A stretch of DNA of 64,000 nucleotides, taken from contig CP138355.1 in NCBI GenBank assembly GCA_033584155.1, positions 1 to 64,000 on the forward strand, in the 5' to 3' direction. The notes below the pieces were generated by a model. The model was given only the letters and a program-made list of their open reading frames with translations, did not search any database and was not told where the DNA came from. The stretch is from Candidatus Electrothrix scaldis. GTDB lineage: Bacteria > Desulfobacterota > Desulfobulbia > Desulfobulbales > Desulfobulbaceae. The translations under genes and the position numbers were made by a program. Numbering within the stretch: position 1 is the first letter of the stretch; each line of letters opens with the position of its first letter. Shown piece after piece: positions 40,272 to 49,184 of the stretch.

Positions 40272-42274
40272 ATGATAGCGAATTTGACATCAGAAGAGCA
40301 AGGCGTTTTCGACAAAGACAAACTTCAAATCATCACAGAGCGAGTGGATGATATCCCTCTGCTTATAGCACAAATGATCAGGATGGGCCTTCGGGAAATC
40401 ATCGACAGGCATATTCCTCAACATGGAAATCAGAGACAACTCAGCTGGGGATGGACCACCGTCATATGGATGGCCTATATCATAACTGAAGGGGATCATC
40501 GCAAAGTCTCGATGAGTGAGTATGTCCAGGAAATGCAACACACATTGAGCTTTTTGGCGGATCAGCCGGTAGTGCCACTAGATTTCAGTGATGACCGTTT
40601 GGCCCATCTTCTCAGACATTTAAGCAATAACACATGCTGGTCAAAGATAGAAGCGGATCTCAATCAACAGACGATAGAGGTATATAATCTGGAGCCGGAA
40701 ACAATCCGATGTGATGCAACTACAGTTTCTGCAGATCAAGAAATCACGGAAGATGGATTGGTACAATTCGGTCACAGCAAAGACAATGCCAAGTTACCAC
40801 AAATAAAATTGATGAGTGCTGCTCTGGATCCTCTGGGAATGCCATTGGCTTCTGATGTTGTTTCCGGTGAAAAGGCAGACGACGGTCTCTATATTCCCTT
40901 GATAGCCCGGGTCAATGAGAGCCTTGAAAAATCCGGATTATTGTTCTCAGGTGATTGCAAAATGAGTGCATTGGAGACTCGGGCTTACTTGGTCTCTTCC
41001 GGGCAGCACTATTTGTGCCCCTTGCCGTTGACCGGTAAAACTTCTCATGAAATAACTGATTGGATTAATACAGGTATTGCCAAAGATCAAGAAGATGATT
41101 TGGTCTCTGTTTTCAGAGAAAATTATAAGGGCGAATTGATTTTTGCAGCTAAAGGCTATGAGTTTAATCGTACTGAGGTTTTTGAAAAAGACGTCGAAAA
41201 AATGGAATGGGATGAACGTGTTTTGGTTGTCCATTCCCCTGCCCATGCCAAGCAACAAACTGCGGGACTTGAGGCTCGACTGGTAAAAGCCCAAGAAAAA
41301 ATTGAAGCATTGACTCCTCCGCGAGGGCGGGGCAGGCGTCAGATAAGCGATGAAGCAGAACTGCTTGCGGCTGTCACTAAAATAACAGAAGCTCAAAGGG
41401 TTGATGGGTTACTGAACATTCAATACGAAAAACAGATCGAGCAGAAAACAAAATATGTTGGCAGAGGCAGGGGGGCAGCCAATAGAGAAAAAGTCACTTT
41501 CGAAACAGTCCGTTATCAAATCACCTCTATTGAAAAGAACCAAGAGGCCATTGCAGAGCAAAGCACTCGGTTTGGTTGGAAAGCATTTGGGTGCGGCTCT
41601 TCTGTTTTGATGTTAACATATTTATAATATATCAATTGTAGATTTCAAATTGAGTGTTATTCGCTCGAACTGCTCTACTTTTAATCCGGTAAAAATAGAC
41701 CCCATAATTACCACCACATTAACAGGAGCAGTTTAGACAAATAGCACTTAAAGTGAAATGAAGTATTGGCACTTTTTCAATACCCTAGCTTTGATTTAGA
41801 AGAGCCGCACCCAAAGCATTTGTGACTGAGCTCGCTGCGGATAAACTGTCATTGCACGATGCTGTACTGTCATACCGAAATGAATATCGGGTTGAATGCA
41901 TTTTCGGAAGACTAAAAAGTCGACTCAATATCGCTCCGTTATTTGTTCGAAAAGACGATCAAATTCAAGGTATGACCTACTTGTTGACCTTGTGTGTCAG
42001 GGTTATGACGTTGATAGAGTTTGTTGTTCGGCGTTCATTGAAGGAAGAAAAAACCGGGCTGTCTGGTATGCATCCTGAGAACCGAAAAAAAATTACTGAT
42101 AAACCGTCCGCAGAGAGGATTCTGAAGGCTTTTTCAAGAATTAATCTCACCATTATTTTTGATCAAGCAAGGAATGTTGTTGTTCGCTCACTAAAACCAT
42201 TGTCGAATTTACAAATAGAAATAATACAAAGGCTAGAGTTGGATACATTTGTTTATTATGGTCTTGAAAATTAA
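40272..42274 (+). pseudogene. IS1634-family transposase split by a MITE
   Basis: The N-terminal part (40272-41627) has the DDE first segment IRCDATTVSADQEITEDGLVQFGHSKDN and GDCKMSALETRAYLVSSGQHYLCPL. The C-terminal part (41822-42274) has EYRVECIFGRLKSRLNIAPLFVRKDDQIQGM with the catalytic Glu. Removing 41589-41812 plus one 9-base target copy restores ...TRFGWKAF-VTELAADKLSLHDAV... in one frame. Together they would give a normal transposase of about 590 residues. As it stands, the first part ends with residues read from the MITE. Confidence 0.9.
41589..41812. mobile_element. 224-bp MITE with 15-bp TIRs and 9-bp target duplication
   Basis: Ends are perfect inverted repeats GGGTGCGGCTCTTCT / AGAAGAGCCGCACCC. 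The flanking target duplication is AAAGCATTT (41580-41588 and 41813-41821). No ORF inside of useful length. Its insertion splits the IS1634 transposase gene. The mobilising transposase is not in this window; a 9-bp duplication and these ends would identify the parent element. Confidence 0.93.
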
Positions 42275-42312
42275 AAATACTCTATTTCAAATGAGCGAAT
42301 GGGGAGATTGAA

Positions 42313-42744
42313 ATGATAAAAAAATTATCGACTGCCCTGATCGGAGCACTGTTCTTTACAGCAATTGCTTTCTCTGAAAACGACGGACAAGCATCAAGCA
42401 AGGACACCAATCAACCTACAGTGGAAAGCCAAGGCGAATTATTACCCTATAGCGACTCTTGGCAAATTAAATTCAGCAAACCCATGTCAGCGGATACGGT
42501 TATCATTGGGAACGTCAACCTTTATATCGTAGGAGCTTCAGCTGGAAGTCTTGGGAACAAAAACCTTGCAAATGATATATTAGAAGCATGTGGATGGAGC
42601 TATGAGACAAAAACAAACCTATTGACGATCCGGTGCGCAGAACATGTTCCAGAATGCGCGTCCTGTGCCTTAGAATTGGAGTTTACGGACAAGATAAAAG
42701 ATGCCGATGGCAATAAGCTCATTCCTAATATATTTGAACTATAG
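42313..42744 (+). CDS. Secreted protein with Ig-like (Big_5-like) domain
   Basis: A 143-residue protein with a signal peptide (MIKKLSTALIGALFFTAIAFS). One beta-sandwich-like domain opens with WQIKFSKPMSADTVIIGNVNLYIV, the pattern of bacterial Ig-like domain 5, and ends ELEFTDKIKDADGNKLIPN. Four Cys lie in the second half (AEHVPECASCALELE). Its ribosome binding site GGGGAG is formed by the right end of the IS1634-type element, so the insertion may have replaced its native upstream region. Followed by the second decayed copy of the DUF4469-type 3' end. Confidence 0.65.
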   Translation: MIKKLSTALIGALFFTAIAFSENDGQASSKDTNQPTVESQGELLPYSDSWQIKFSKPMSADTVIIGNVNLYIVGASAGSLGNKNLANDILEACGWSYETKTNLLTIRCAEHVPECASCALELEFTDKIKDADGNKLIPNIFEL

Positions 42745-42842
42745 TACTCCACAGCCCCATTGATAACCGTTTCGCATTCCTTTTGCACATTGTGATAGGA
42801 ATTCTTACAGCAAAGCGGGAATAACTACGATGATCTATCTCA

Positions 42843-42904
42843 TGTCACTGATCTGCAGTAACTATAACGGCAGGATGGTGGATATTCTGGATGTGGGGAT
42901 GAAG
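42843..42904 (+). pseudogene. Decayed 3' copy of the DUF4469-type gene (copy 2)
   Basis: Reads SLICSNYNGRMVDILDVGM in one frame, matching SLIRSSYNGRMVDILDLTV of the intact gene and, at its last residues, MVDIL-x-x-GM of copy 1. Copies 1 and 2 share an ending different from the intact gene, so they may come from a lost paralogue. Confidence 0.7.
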
Positions 42905-43159
42905 AAAAGGGAGAAGGTACTGGATTCCCAACCCCTTCACACTGAGTTCTTTTTACCCAGCCAAAGAAAGCAACTGCTCCCTTCTGATACAACACAAAAA
43001 GAAAAAGCAACATCCGTCACCCTCCCTTCAACAATCCATCCTCTACAAAAACAGCACATCACACCTATAATACGAAAGATTATCAATAACAAAAATATTA
43101 CACCCCATTTTTCCATCCTCCACTCTCTCCCCGCGTTCTTTCTGTTGCCACAAAAAAAC
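42905..43159. other. Gene-free A/C-rich stretch
   Basis: About 250 bases with short ORFs on both strands but no ribosome binding sites or protein features. Nothing further is recognised before the promoter-like element at 43160. Confidence 0.4.
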
Positions 43160-43189
43160 TTGACTTTTTTACCCACCATCCCTGATTAT
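43160..43189 (+). promoter_or_regulatory. Promoter upstream of the GEMM-like leader
   Basis: TTGACT (43160-43165), 18-base spacer and GATTAT (43184-43189), about 60 bases before the riboswitch-like RNA. Moderate match to a sigma70 promoter. Confidence 0.45.
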
Positions 43190-43248
43190 ATAAACATGGG
43201 TTGAACTTGCATTCTCAATAAGCCCCTTGCTTTTCAATCGAAATAAAA

Positions 43249-43328
43249 AGCAGATAAAGCCACAGCCGTCGTGAGACGGTGTCGGAAAGCCACGGATCTC
43301 TGGGGAGGAGACCGCCGGGTTGCCACCT
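43249..43328 (+). ncRNA. Probable c-di-GMP-I (GEMM) riboswitch aptamer
   Basis: The RNA would have a hairpin GCCGTC-GTGA-GACGGT (43265-43280) closed by a GNRA tetraloop, as in GEMM P2. The conserved AAAGCCACGG core follows (43286-43295). Then comes a P3 stem CGG-A-TCTC / GAGA-CCG (43293-43314), and CGCCGGGTTGCC after it, matching the GEMM 3' consensus CCGGGTTGCC. The 5' side GCAGATAAAGCC stands where the GCAAACC element is expected, with substitutions. Likely controls the PhnD-like gene through a long leader (about 315 bases). Confidence 0.6.
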
Positions 43329-43646
43329 TGTACATCTATCTGAACATGTCGAATACAACCTCAATATATAAGGATATATGCCCGTCCCAATATCTGGACA
43401 GAGGACAACTGACCCTTTCAGCTTGAATTTTTCCTCCCTCGCCCGTTCAAGCCGAACGAACACAAGGCGACCGTTGGCCTTACGGCTCAAACAAATGAAG
43501 ATAACAACATATTTTTATTCTTTACTGGAAGGAACCCAGAGCTGACCTGAGGACTATGCTATCTTAAGCCAAAGAGAATAAGCCACCCTTCAGGTGGTAG
43601 CGCTCAAAGACGGAGTCATTTTCAGAAGAAAAAAAAGGAGGGAGTT
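43329..43646 (+). other. Long structured leader before the PhnD-like gene
   Basis: Contains possible hairpins AAGGCGACCGTTGGCCTT (around 43460-43480) and AGCCACCCTTCAGGTGGT (around 43592-43611), then AAAGGAGGGAG before the ATG. The second hairpin and a pairing CCTGA/TCAGG around it could form the expression platform of the riboswitch. No ORF of note on the plus strand. Confidence 0.4.
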
Positions 43647-44549
43647 ATGATAAAAAAGCTTTTGGCAGCACTCACCCTGCTGCTCTTCTTCATCGTACCA
43701 AGCTTTGCCGCACAAAAAAGCACGAACGGCGCAGTGAGAATAGGCATTCTTTCCTGGAACGGCCCGCTGGGCTTTAAGAAAAGCTGGGAAGGCATTGAAA
43801 AATATCTTAGTAAAGAGATCGGAAGACCCTTTGAGCTGGTGCCCCTGGAGTTCAAAGAAGTTCTGCCCGCAGTACGCCAGGGCACAGTGGAATTTTTCAC
43901 TGCTGACCCATCGATGTTCATCAGCGCCAAGACAAAGTACGGAGCTGAGGAAATCCTGACCATGAAGCTTATTAATGCGGATTCTGTGGGTGCGGTCATC
44001 TTTACAAAAAAAGACAACGACAAGGTAAGCCAGCTCCCCGACCTGAGGGGAAAAAAGTTCGGTGCCTTACACCGCTGGTCCTTCGGAGGCTGGCAGATGG
44101 CGGAAAAAGAATTCCGTGATGCCGGTATTGACCCCTACCCTTTTCTTCACACCCTCCGTTTTTTTGACAAACCCGATGCAGTGGTGCGGGCCGTCCTGAG
44201 CGGACAGGTCGACGCGGGTACTATCCCGGCCAGTATTCTGGAACGAATGGCCCGGACAGGAGCGATAAAAATGCGGGATGTAAAATTCCTCAACCAAAAA
44301 GATTACCCTGATTTCCCCTATGCCTGTTCCACCGAGCTTTACCCTGGTTTCCCCCTAGCCAAAACAGCCGCTGTCGGGCATACCCTGGCCCACGAGGTCG
44401 CCGATGCGCTCAAGGCGCTCAAGCCTGGAGACAAAATCCTGAAAGCCGCCCGGATCACAGGTTGGGTTGATCCGCTTGACTATACAGATTTAGAGGTCGT
44501 TCAATCACAGCTCAGAGGCGGTGGCTATACGGGACGACGACCGCATTAA
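43647..44549 (+). CDS. PhnD-like phosphate/phosphonate ABC substrate-binding protein
   Basis: A 300-residue periplasmic binding protein. Signal peptide MIKKLLAALTLLLFFIVPSFA, then VRIGILSWNGPLGFKKSWEGIEKYLSKEIGRPFELVPLEFKEVLPAVRQGTVEFFTADPSMF. This is the PhnD/PhoR-like opening of the phosphonate-binding family. Later segments LPDLRGKKFGALHRWSFGGW and VLSGQVDAGTIPASILERMA also match. No permease or ATPase gene is next to it, so it may be a sensor-type or orphan binding protein, a role several PhnD-like proteins play with signalling partners. It lies behind the GEMM-like leader and immediately before a large membrane-anchored protein. Confidence 0.85.
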   Translation: MIKKLLAALTLLLFFIVPSFAAQKSTNGAVRIGILSWNGPLGFKKSWEGIEKYLSKEIGRPFELVPLEFKEVLPAVRQGTVEFFTADPSMFISAKTKYGAEEILTMKLINADSVGAVIFTKKDNDKVSQLPDLRGKKFGALHRWSFGGWQMAEKEFRDAGIDPYPFLHTLRFFDKPDAVVRAVLSGQVDAGTIPASILERMARTGAIKMRDVKFLNQKDYPDFPYACSTELYPGFPLAKTAAVGHTLAHEVADALKALKPGDKILKAARITGWVDPLDYTDLEVVQSQLRGGGYTGRRPH

Positions 44550-44561
44550 TCAGGTGTTGCC

Positions 44562-47500
44562 ATGAAGTACCAGTTATTTTCATCCGGACGCTTACTTGCC
44601 GGATCTGAAGAAAAAGAGAGCATCGCTCGGATTCAGCGCATAACCAAGCTTTCAGCGGAGCAAATCAGGAAATCGCTACTCAATGGCAAGCCGAAAAAAC
44701 TGCTCGCTTCCGATGATAAAGAAAAAATAAAAAGAGCTGCCCTGGCTTTTCACAAAGCGGGCCTGGAAGTGAAGGTCCAAATCAGCCAAGCCCCTGCCCA
44801 CGCTCCCCCGGCAGAGGCGAAAAAAAATGACGACCCCGGTAACATCGCGCCGAATAAAGAAAAAGGCCCACCCGAGAAGGTACGGATCGACACTGTACCG
44901 CGTTCAGCTGCTTCCAACCGCACAAAGAAAAAAAGATCTTATGCTCGCTGCCTCCTCTCCTTTCTCCTTTTCCTGATCATCCTGGTCGGCGGAGCAAGTG
45001 GCTATGCCTGGTACTGGCTGCACCGTCCCCTGCCCGCAGGTGTTCTTGCTGCGGAGCAGGCCCTGTTTGATGGCAATCTGATCATCGCAGGCCTGATTGA
45101 TGTGAAAAAACTCACTCTGCTGGAGCGCTACTGGTTTGGCGAACTGGATCCTCAGGCCCTGCCTTTGGAGACCCGTCAACAAGGACTGCTCAATAATCTT
45201 CTCTCCGGCCCTCCGAAGTTTCGGGAAAATCTGAGCCATATATTCTACGCCACCAGCATGCCTCCAGGTCAGGAACAGGGGACCCAGATACTCCTTCTGA
45301 CCGGAAAATTCGACGCGCAAACTTTGCTTAAGACGCTGGGAAAATCTTTTAAGACCGAACAAATCGATACAAAGCGCTGGCAGCTCACTCCGTTATCCCC
45401 AGCTGATTCAAGCGCCGCCAACGCCGCCTGTGCGGACAAGACACCACAAAATACGGAGACCGCTTCCAAGCAACTCTATATCCACATTACCCCGGACCGC
45501 GTCATGTTCTTCAGCGATCTTCCCTATGCTGAGCATATCTGGGATCGCCTTGCTTCTGGGCAGCAGGCCGAACAGGACCCCAGCCGCTGGCAACATTACC
45601 GGCAAGGAAAATTCATCAGCTTTATGCTGATCAGACCGGGCCAGACGGGCAAGGCCATCGGCGGGATACCGGGTCTCATGGCGCAGGGCGCGCTGACCAA
45701 CACACCGCAGGTTCAGGAGATTGCTCTGGGACTGGAAGCCGATCCTCGTAAAGGAGGCCTCAATACCAATCTCCATGTAAACAGCAAGGATGCAATCTGG
45801 AATGCCTCCACCGCAACTGGCATACAACAAAAAATAAACGCACTGCAACAAGACACGCGTTCCACCACGCCAACTTTGGCAGCTGTTCTTGCCCGGATCA
45901 AACCAAGCAGTGGCAGCAATGGTCTGGATATTGATGTCCGGGTGGACTCTCAGCTTCTGGATGACCTCACCACTGTGCTGCAAGAAGGCATCAACAGCAT
46001 TTTTATGGGGATGTCGGGAGGAAATACCAATGGAGGAGAAAACGCTGAACAAATCAACGAGAAGCCAGCCACGTATCAGAACATCGACCTGAAGACATTG
46101 CCGGATTATCGTAACGACGCCTTCCAATCCGAGCCGCCCCTGTTTATTGATGGTCCTTTTGCCGTGGATCTCAAATCCATCTCCCCTGATAAAGCCGGGA
46201 TAATGAATCTCAAGCTTGAAGGCAAAGTCCAGCTCCCTGAAAACACCGATGATGGCTTCAATAACAGAGGAAAGCTCACCATGCAGATTCTCTCTGTCCA
46301 GGATACTTCGGGGCAGGAACTGCTCAGGGATGAACATTGCATGAGTCGTAGCGAGCTCTCCGGCCTTAGTCCCAACCATGAGCCGGAGAGCAATATGATC
46401 TCTTGGCAGGATCAAAGCAGAGTTCAGAAACATGTCCGGCTCAAAGCAGATACCCCTGTTGAGCAGCTGCATAAGATCACTGGCCAGCTCAGCTTTTCCG
46501 TCCCTACCCGAGTACGCAAAATCTCCGTTCCTCTTCGGGCTGGAGAGGTTGTCGAGCAGGCAGGACTCCGCTTTTATCTCAACAGCATCAAAAAGAATGC
46601 TATCACTTACCAGATTTCAGGGAACACCAGCCGTTTACTGGAAATCAGGGGGCTGAATAAAGCGGGCCAGGTGCTTCAACAGGGCTGGCTCATGGGTGAC
46701 CAAAACAAAGGGCGGGCCACGCAAAATTTTTCTGGCCAGATAGAAGGATTGGAGATCTTTATTGCAGAGAATTTCTTTGAGAAAAAGAGCAAATTTGCGC
46801 TGAGCAACCTTTTCCAAGCCAAGGCCGCAGACAAAAAAGGCAAGGAGCCTGCTTGGTTTGCGCCCGAAAAAATCAACCTGAAAGACTGGAATGCCTATAA
46901 AAAACTCAACCTGAAGAAACTCCTCATCAATCCTGAAAAGGATTGGTATCTCAGCAACAAACAGACCAAGCCTATTGCTGAGGGCAGCTGGTCACCAATC
47001 CGCCTCTTCATCACCCATACTCCGAAAGAATGGGGCAATAACCCCATAGCGCATCTCTATTTCCCGCAGCTGCAAGACCTGCCAGGAGTGCTCTCAGGAC
47101 TCAGCTCCCGGATTGCGGTGCCTGCGCCCAAGAAAGGGCCCAAACTGCGATATCATCAGACCAGCTATTGGTATAATTCAACAACGGGCGAGATCCTCCA
47201 GAAACATCTTGTACAAGGCAAGCCCTTTGCCCTGAACAGCTTTCCCCTGATAACCGGCCTTGCGGAGAAGCAGAAACTTGACCGACTCAAGGGCGAACTC
47301 ATTTTTCGCCTCCCGCAGAAGACCCATGTGGAACAATTCGCTCTGAAGGAGCTCTGGGCAGGCCAGAGCAAGGAAGGCATTACCGTGACCCTCACAGAGG
47401 TAGGCAGGGGAACATTTCCCGGCTACAGCCTAAAGGTAGAAGGAGCCCTTGAAAAGCTGGTCAACCTGCACGGGATTGGAGCAGATGGTGAACGAGTACT

Positions 47501-47651
47501 TGCCTCACCGATTAACTTCCAGGAAAGTGGATATTGGACGATGACTCTGCCCTTTGGCCGAGGCATAAAAAATATCGAATTGGTGATTGCTACTGAACAG
47601 AAAGTCTTGCACTACCCTTTTGATTTCAAGGCCAAGTATCCGAAAGAATAG
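44562..47651 (+). CDS. Large membrane-anchored periplasmic protein, unknown function
   Basis: A 1029-residue protein. The N-terminal ~75 residues form a small cytoplasmic alpha/beta domain (MKYQLFSSGRLLAGSEEKESIARIQ, SAEQIRKSLLNGKPKKLLASDDKEKIKRAALAFHKAGLEVKV). A charged linker follows. One membrane helix (LLSFLLFLIILVGGASGYAWYW, about 130-152) and about 870 extracytoplasmic residues with no recognised family complete it. The outer part has repeated beta segments, such as KISVPLRAGEVVEQAGLRFYLNSIKKNAITY and VEQFALKELWAGQSKEGITVTLTEV, suggesting duplicated beta-sandwich units. It starts 12 bases after the PhnD-like gene, so the two probably form an operon. Confidence 0.7.
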   Translation: MKYQLFSSGRLLAGSEEKESIARIQRITKLSAEQIRKSLLNGKPKKLLASDDKEKIKRAALAFHKAGLEVKVQISQAPAHAPPAEAKKNDDPGNIAPNKEKGPPEKVRIDTVPRSAASNRTKKKRSYARCLLSFLLFLIILVGGASGYAWYWLHRPLPAGVLAAEQALFDGNLIIAGLIDVKKLTLLERYWFGELDPQALPLETRQQGLLNNLLSGPPKFRENLSHIFYATSMPPGQEQGTQILLLTGKFDAQTLLKTLGKSFKTEQIDTKRWQLTPLSPADSSAANAACADKTPQNTETASKQLYIHITPDRVMFFSDLPYAEHIWDRLASGQQAEQDPSRWQHYRQGKFISFMLIRPGQTGKAIGGIPGLMAQGALTNTPQVQEIALGLEADPRKGGLNTNLHVNSKDAIWNASTATGIQQKINALQQDTRSTTPTLAAVLARIKPSSGSNGLDIDVRVDSQLLDDLTTVLQEGINSIFMGMSGGNTNGGENAEQINEKPATYQNIDLKTLPDYRNDAFQSEPPLFIDGPFAVDLKSISPDKAGIMNLKLEGKVQLPENTDDGFNNRGKLTMQILSVQDTSGQELLRDEHCMSRSELSGLSPNHEPESNMISWQDQSRVQKHVRLKADTPVEQLHKITGQLSFSVPTRVRKISVPLRAGEVVEQAGLRFYLNSIKKNAITYQISGNTSRLLEIRGLNKAGQVLQQGWLMGDQNKGRATQNFSGQIEGLEIFIAENFFEKKSKFALSNLFQAKAADKKGKEPAWFAPEKINLKDWNAYKKLNLKKLLINPEKDWYLSNKQTKPIAEGSWSPIRLFITHTPKEWGNNPIAHLYFPQLQDLPGVLSGLSSRIAVPAPKKGPKLRYHQTSYWYNSTTGEILQKHLVQGKPFALNSFPLITGLAEKQKLDRLKGELIFRLPQKTHVEQFALKELWAGQSKEGITVTLTEVGRGTFPGYSLKVEGALEKLVNLHGIGADGERVLASPINFQESGYWTMTLPFGRGIKNIELVIATEQKVLHYPFDFKAKYPKE

Positions 47652-47669
47652 GGGGCGTTTGGCGAATGC

Positions 47670-48698
47670 CTATTGGGCCGGATTCTCGCGCAGCCATTCC
47701 TTTAATCTGCGAAACGCCTGCTCTTCCAGATCTGCACAGATCCTCATTCTCTCGGCCATAGCCGGGTAGGTATCATCGGCAGTTCCCCGGCCCTTACAGA
47801 TCCTGGCGGCCATCACGGCAAACTGCCGCCAGCGATCTCCTGCCTCGGTAAAAAGGCTTGCGGCCTCAAGCAAGGCCTGATCCTGAAGCAGCTTACCGCT
47901 CTCCTGGAGAAAAGCTGCATACATAAAGCGAAAGCCACCACCACCAGTACCTATTTCCTCCTGCATCCGCACAGTATGACCGAGATGCAGTTCTGCGCTC
48001 TCCTTGCCCAGACGTTCCGGCCAACGCTCCAGCCTACCGGCCAAAAAGCGTATTCCTCGCACTCCTATCAATGGAAAAGGACTGCCGAGCATCATGCGGC
48101 AAACCGAATGAATCCCCTGCCGAATAAGGGCTGGCATATCCAAATGCTTTGGGGCCTGGCTGAGATAGTACATCTTGCCTTTCGGGGCTAAGGCACCGGC
48201 AGCAAATCGAGCCCGGGCTAAATCCACAGCAGGACAGCGCACCGACTGGGGAAAGACCGGATCACTGATCAGATAGTCATCCCCTTCTTTACCATAGACC
48301 ACCAGGTTATGGGCATTGAAGTGAAAACGCAAGGCCCTGGGAAAATAGGGTAGCCAATAGACACCGGTCTGCAAGCCAACCGGGATGGAGTCAGCCAAGG
48401 CCGCATCCAGTTCCGCCATTGCCTGCTCCTGACTTCTGAAGCGTTTTTCAAACATCCTGACACCGGGAACCTTGCTCAAACGCTTGAGGATATGACCAGC
48501 CGCAGCACGATAGGTCACCAGCGGCAAGCCATTCAGGCGAATAAAAGGGAAATAGCCGAAGAATAGCCCGCCACCAATTCCGAAGGTCATGGCCTCGGAA
48601 AGCTTGATACCGTGCCAGTTCAGGAGGTTCGCAGCTGCACCGCTTTCGCAATGGGCGGACTGGGTATGAGGAAAATCAATCAATAACTTGGCTTGCAT
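47670..48698 (-). CDS. BtrH N-terminal domain / DUF4872 protein
   Basis: A 342-residue protein. The N terminus has the BtrH_N pattern: HCESGAAANLLNWHGIKLSEAMTFGIGGGLFFGY with the putative catalytic Cys at about 17, and later FHFNAHNLVVYGKEGDDYLISDPVFPQ with a His-Asp pair. The rest matches DUF4872. BtrH is an acyltransferase-like papain-fold enzyme in butirosin synthesis; relatives are found in peptide and amide-forming clusters. Its real substrate here is unknown. It is downstream of a helix-turn-helix-like small gene and a PagL-like gene on the same strand, suggesting a three-gene unit. Confidence 0.8.
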   Translation of the reverse strand: MQAKLLIDFPHTQSAHCESGAAANLLNWHGIKLSEAMTFGIGGGLFFGYFPFIRLNGLPLVTYRAAAGHILKRLSKVPGVRMFEKRFRSQEQAMAELDAALADSIPVGLQTGVYWLPYFPRALRFHFNAHNLVVYGKEGDDYLISDPVFPQSVRCPAVDLARARFAAGALAPKGKMYYLSQAPKHLDMPALIRQGIHSVCRMMLGSPFPLIGVRGIRFLAGRLERWPERLGKESAELHLGHTVRMQEEIGTGGGGFRFMYAAFLQESGKLLQDQALLEAASLFTEAGDRWRQFAVMAARICKGRGTADDTYPAMAERMRICADLEEQAFRRLKEWLRENPAQ

Positions 48699-48752
48699 AG
48701 ACTTTTTCTTTTCAGGAATGGAGCAGCGGAGGTCTGCTGGTTCTCTTCTGGC

Positions 48753-49184
48753 TCAAAGGGATGACAGCTGCTTATAAACCGGCTCTTTGAGAAGCCCCTG
48801 GGCCAGATCTTCAGAGGAGACAAGAAAGACCTTGGCATACTTATCAAGGGTTTTCGGTCCCAGGCGACGAAAGATGAAGGGAATAAGATGGAGGCGAACA
48901 AGGCAACGGGCCTGTCCAGTATACTGAGCCAGAAGGCCTGTGTCCATCTGATTAGCAACCATATAATAATGCAGGCAGCTCACCCGTCCTTGGGCTATCC
49001 GTTCCTTGGAGGCGGCAATATGCTGCTCTATTTCCACCCAGGCCTGACGATTCACCACATTGACTGGTTGCCAGACAGAGCCGGAGAGCAATTCCTGCTC
49101 GCCCTGCTCATCCGCAACATAACTGACCGTATGCAGGCCGCCGGTAACGCTTTCTTCTTCTGTGTCGTTCCATTCCTGCTTCAT
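48753..49184 (-). CDS. Hypothetical protein with HTH-like C-terminal half
   Basis: A 143-residue protein. After a variable N terminus, WQPVNVVNRQAWVEIEQHIAASKERIAQGRVSCLHYYMVANQMDTGLLAQYTGQARCLVRLHLIPFIFRRLGP forms a helical block. Its middle (MDTGLLAQYTGQARCLVRLHL) resembles a helix-turn-helix unit of the Cro/transcriptional-regulator type. I recall similar genes beside BtrH-like genes, but no named family. Stop and start spacing link it to both neighbours: its ATG touches the stop of the PagL-like gene and it ends 54 bases before the BtrH-like gene. Confidence 0.6.
   Translation of the reverse strand: MKQEWNDTEEESVTGGLHTVSYVADEQGEQELLSGSVWQPVNVVNRQAWVEIEQHIAASKERIAQGRVSCLHYYMVANQMDTGLLAQYTGQARCLVRLHLIPFIFRRLGPKTLDKYAKVFLVSSEDLAQGLLKEPVYKQLSSL

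Larger units (their letters stand above)
40145..42304 (+). mobile_element. IS1634-type insertion sequence, interrupted
   Basis: Bounded by perfect 16-bp inverted repeats CCCCATTCGCTCATTT at 40145-40160 and, inverted, 42289-42304. It contains one transposase frame on the plus strand, split by a 224-bp MITE (41589-41812). No clean target duplication is visible next to the repeats. Flanked by the two decayed copies of the DUF4469-type 3' end and upstream of the Ig-like secreted protein gene. Confidence 0.85.

Noticed and set aside
40130-42320. Target duplication for the IS1634-type element
   Set aside because: Sequences next to the inverted repeats (GAACT on the left, AGATT on the right) do not match; ATTGAA occurs near both ends but at different offsets, so it was not accepted.
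45408-46472. 354-residue minus-strand ORF inside the large membrane-anchored gene
   Set aside because: Antisense to a continuous 1029-residue frame with a membrane helix and ordered domains; no ribosome binding site.
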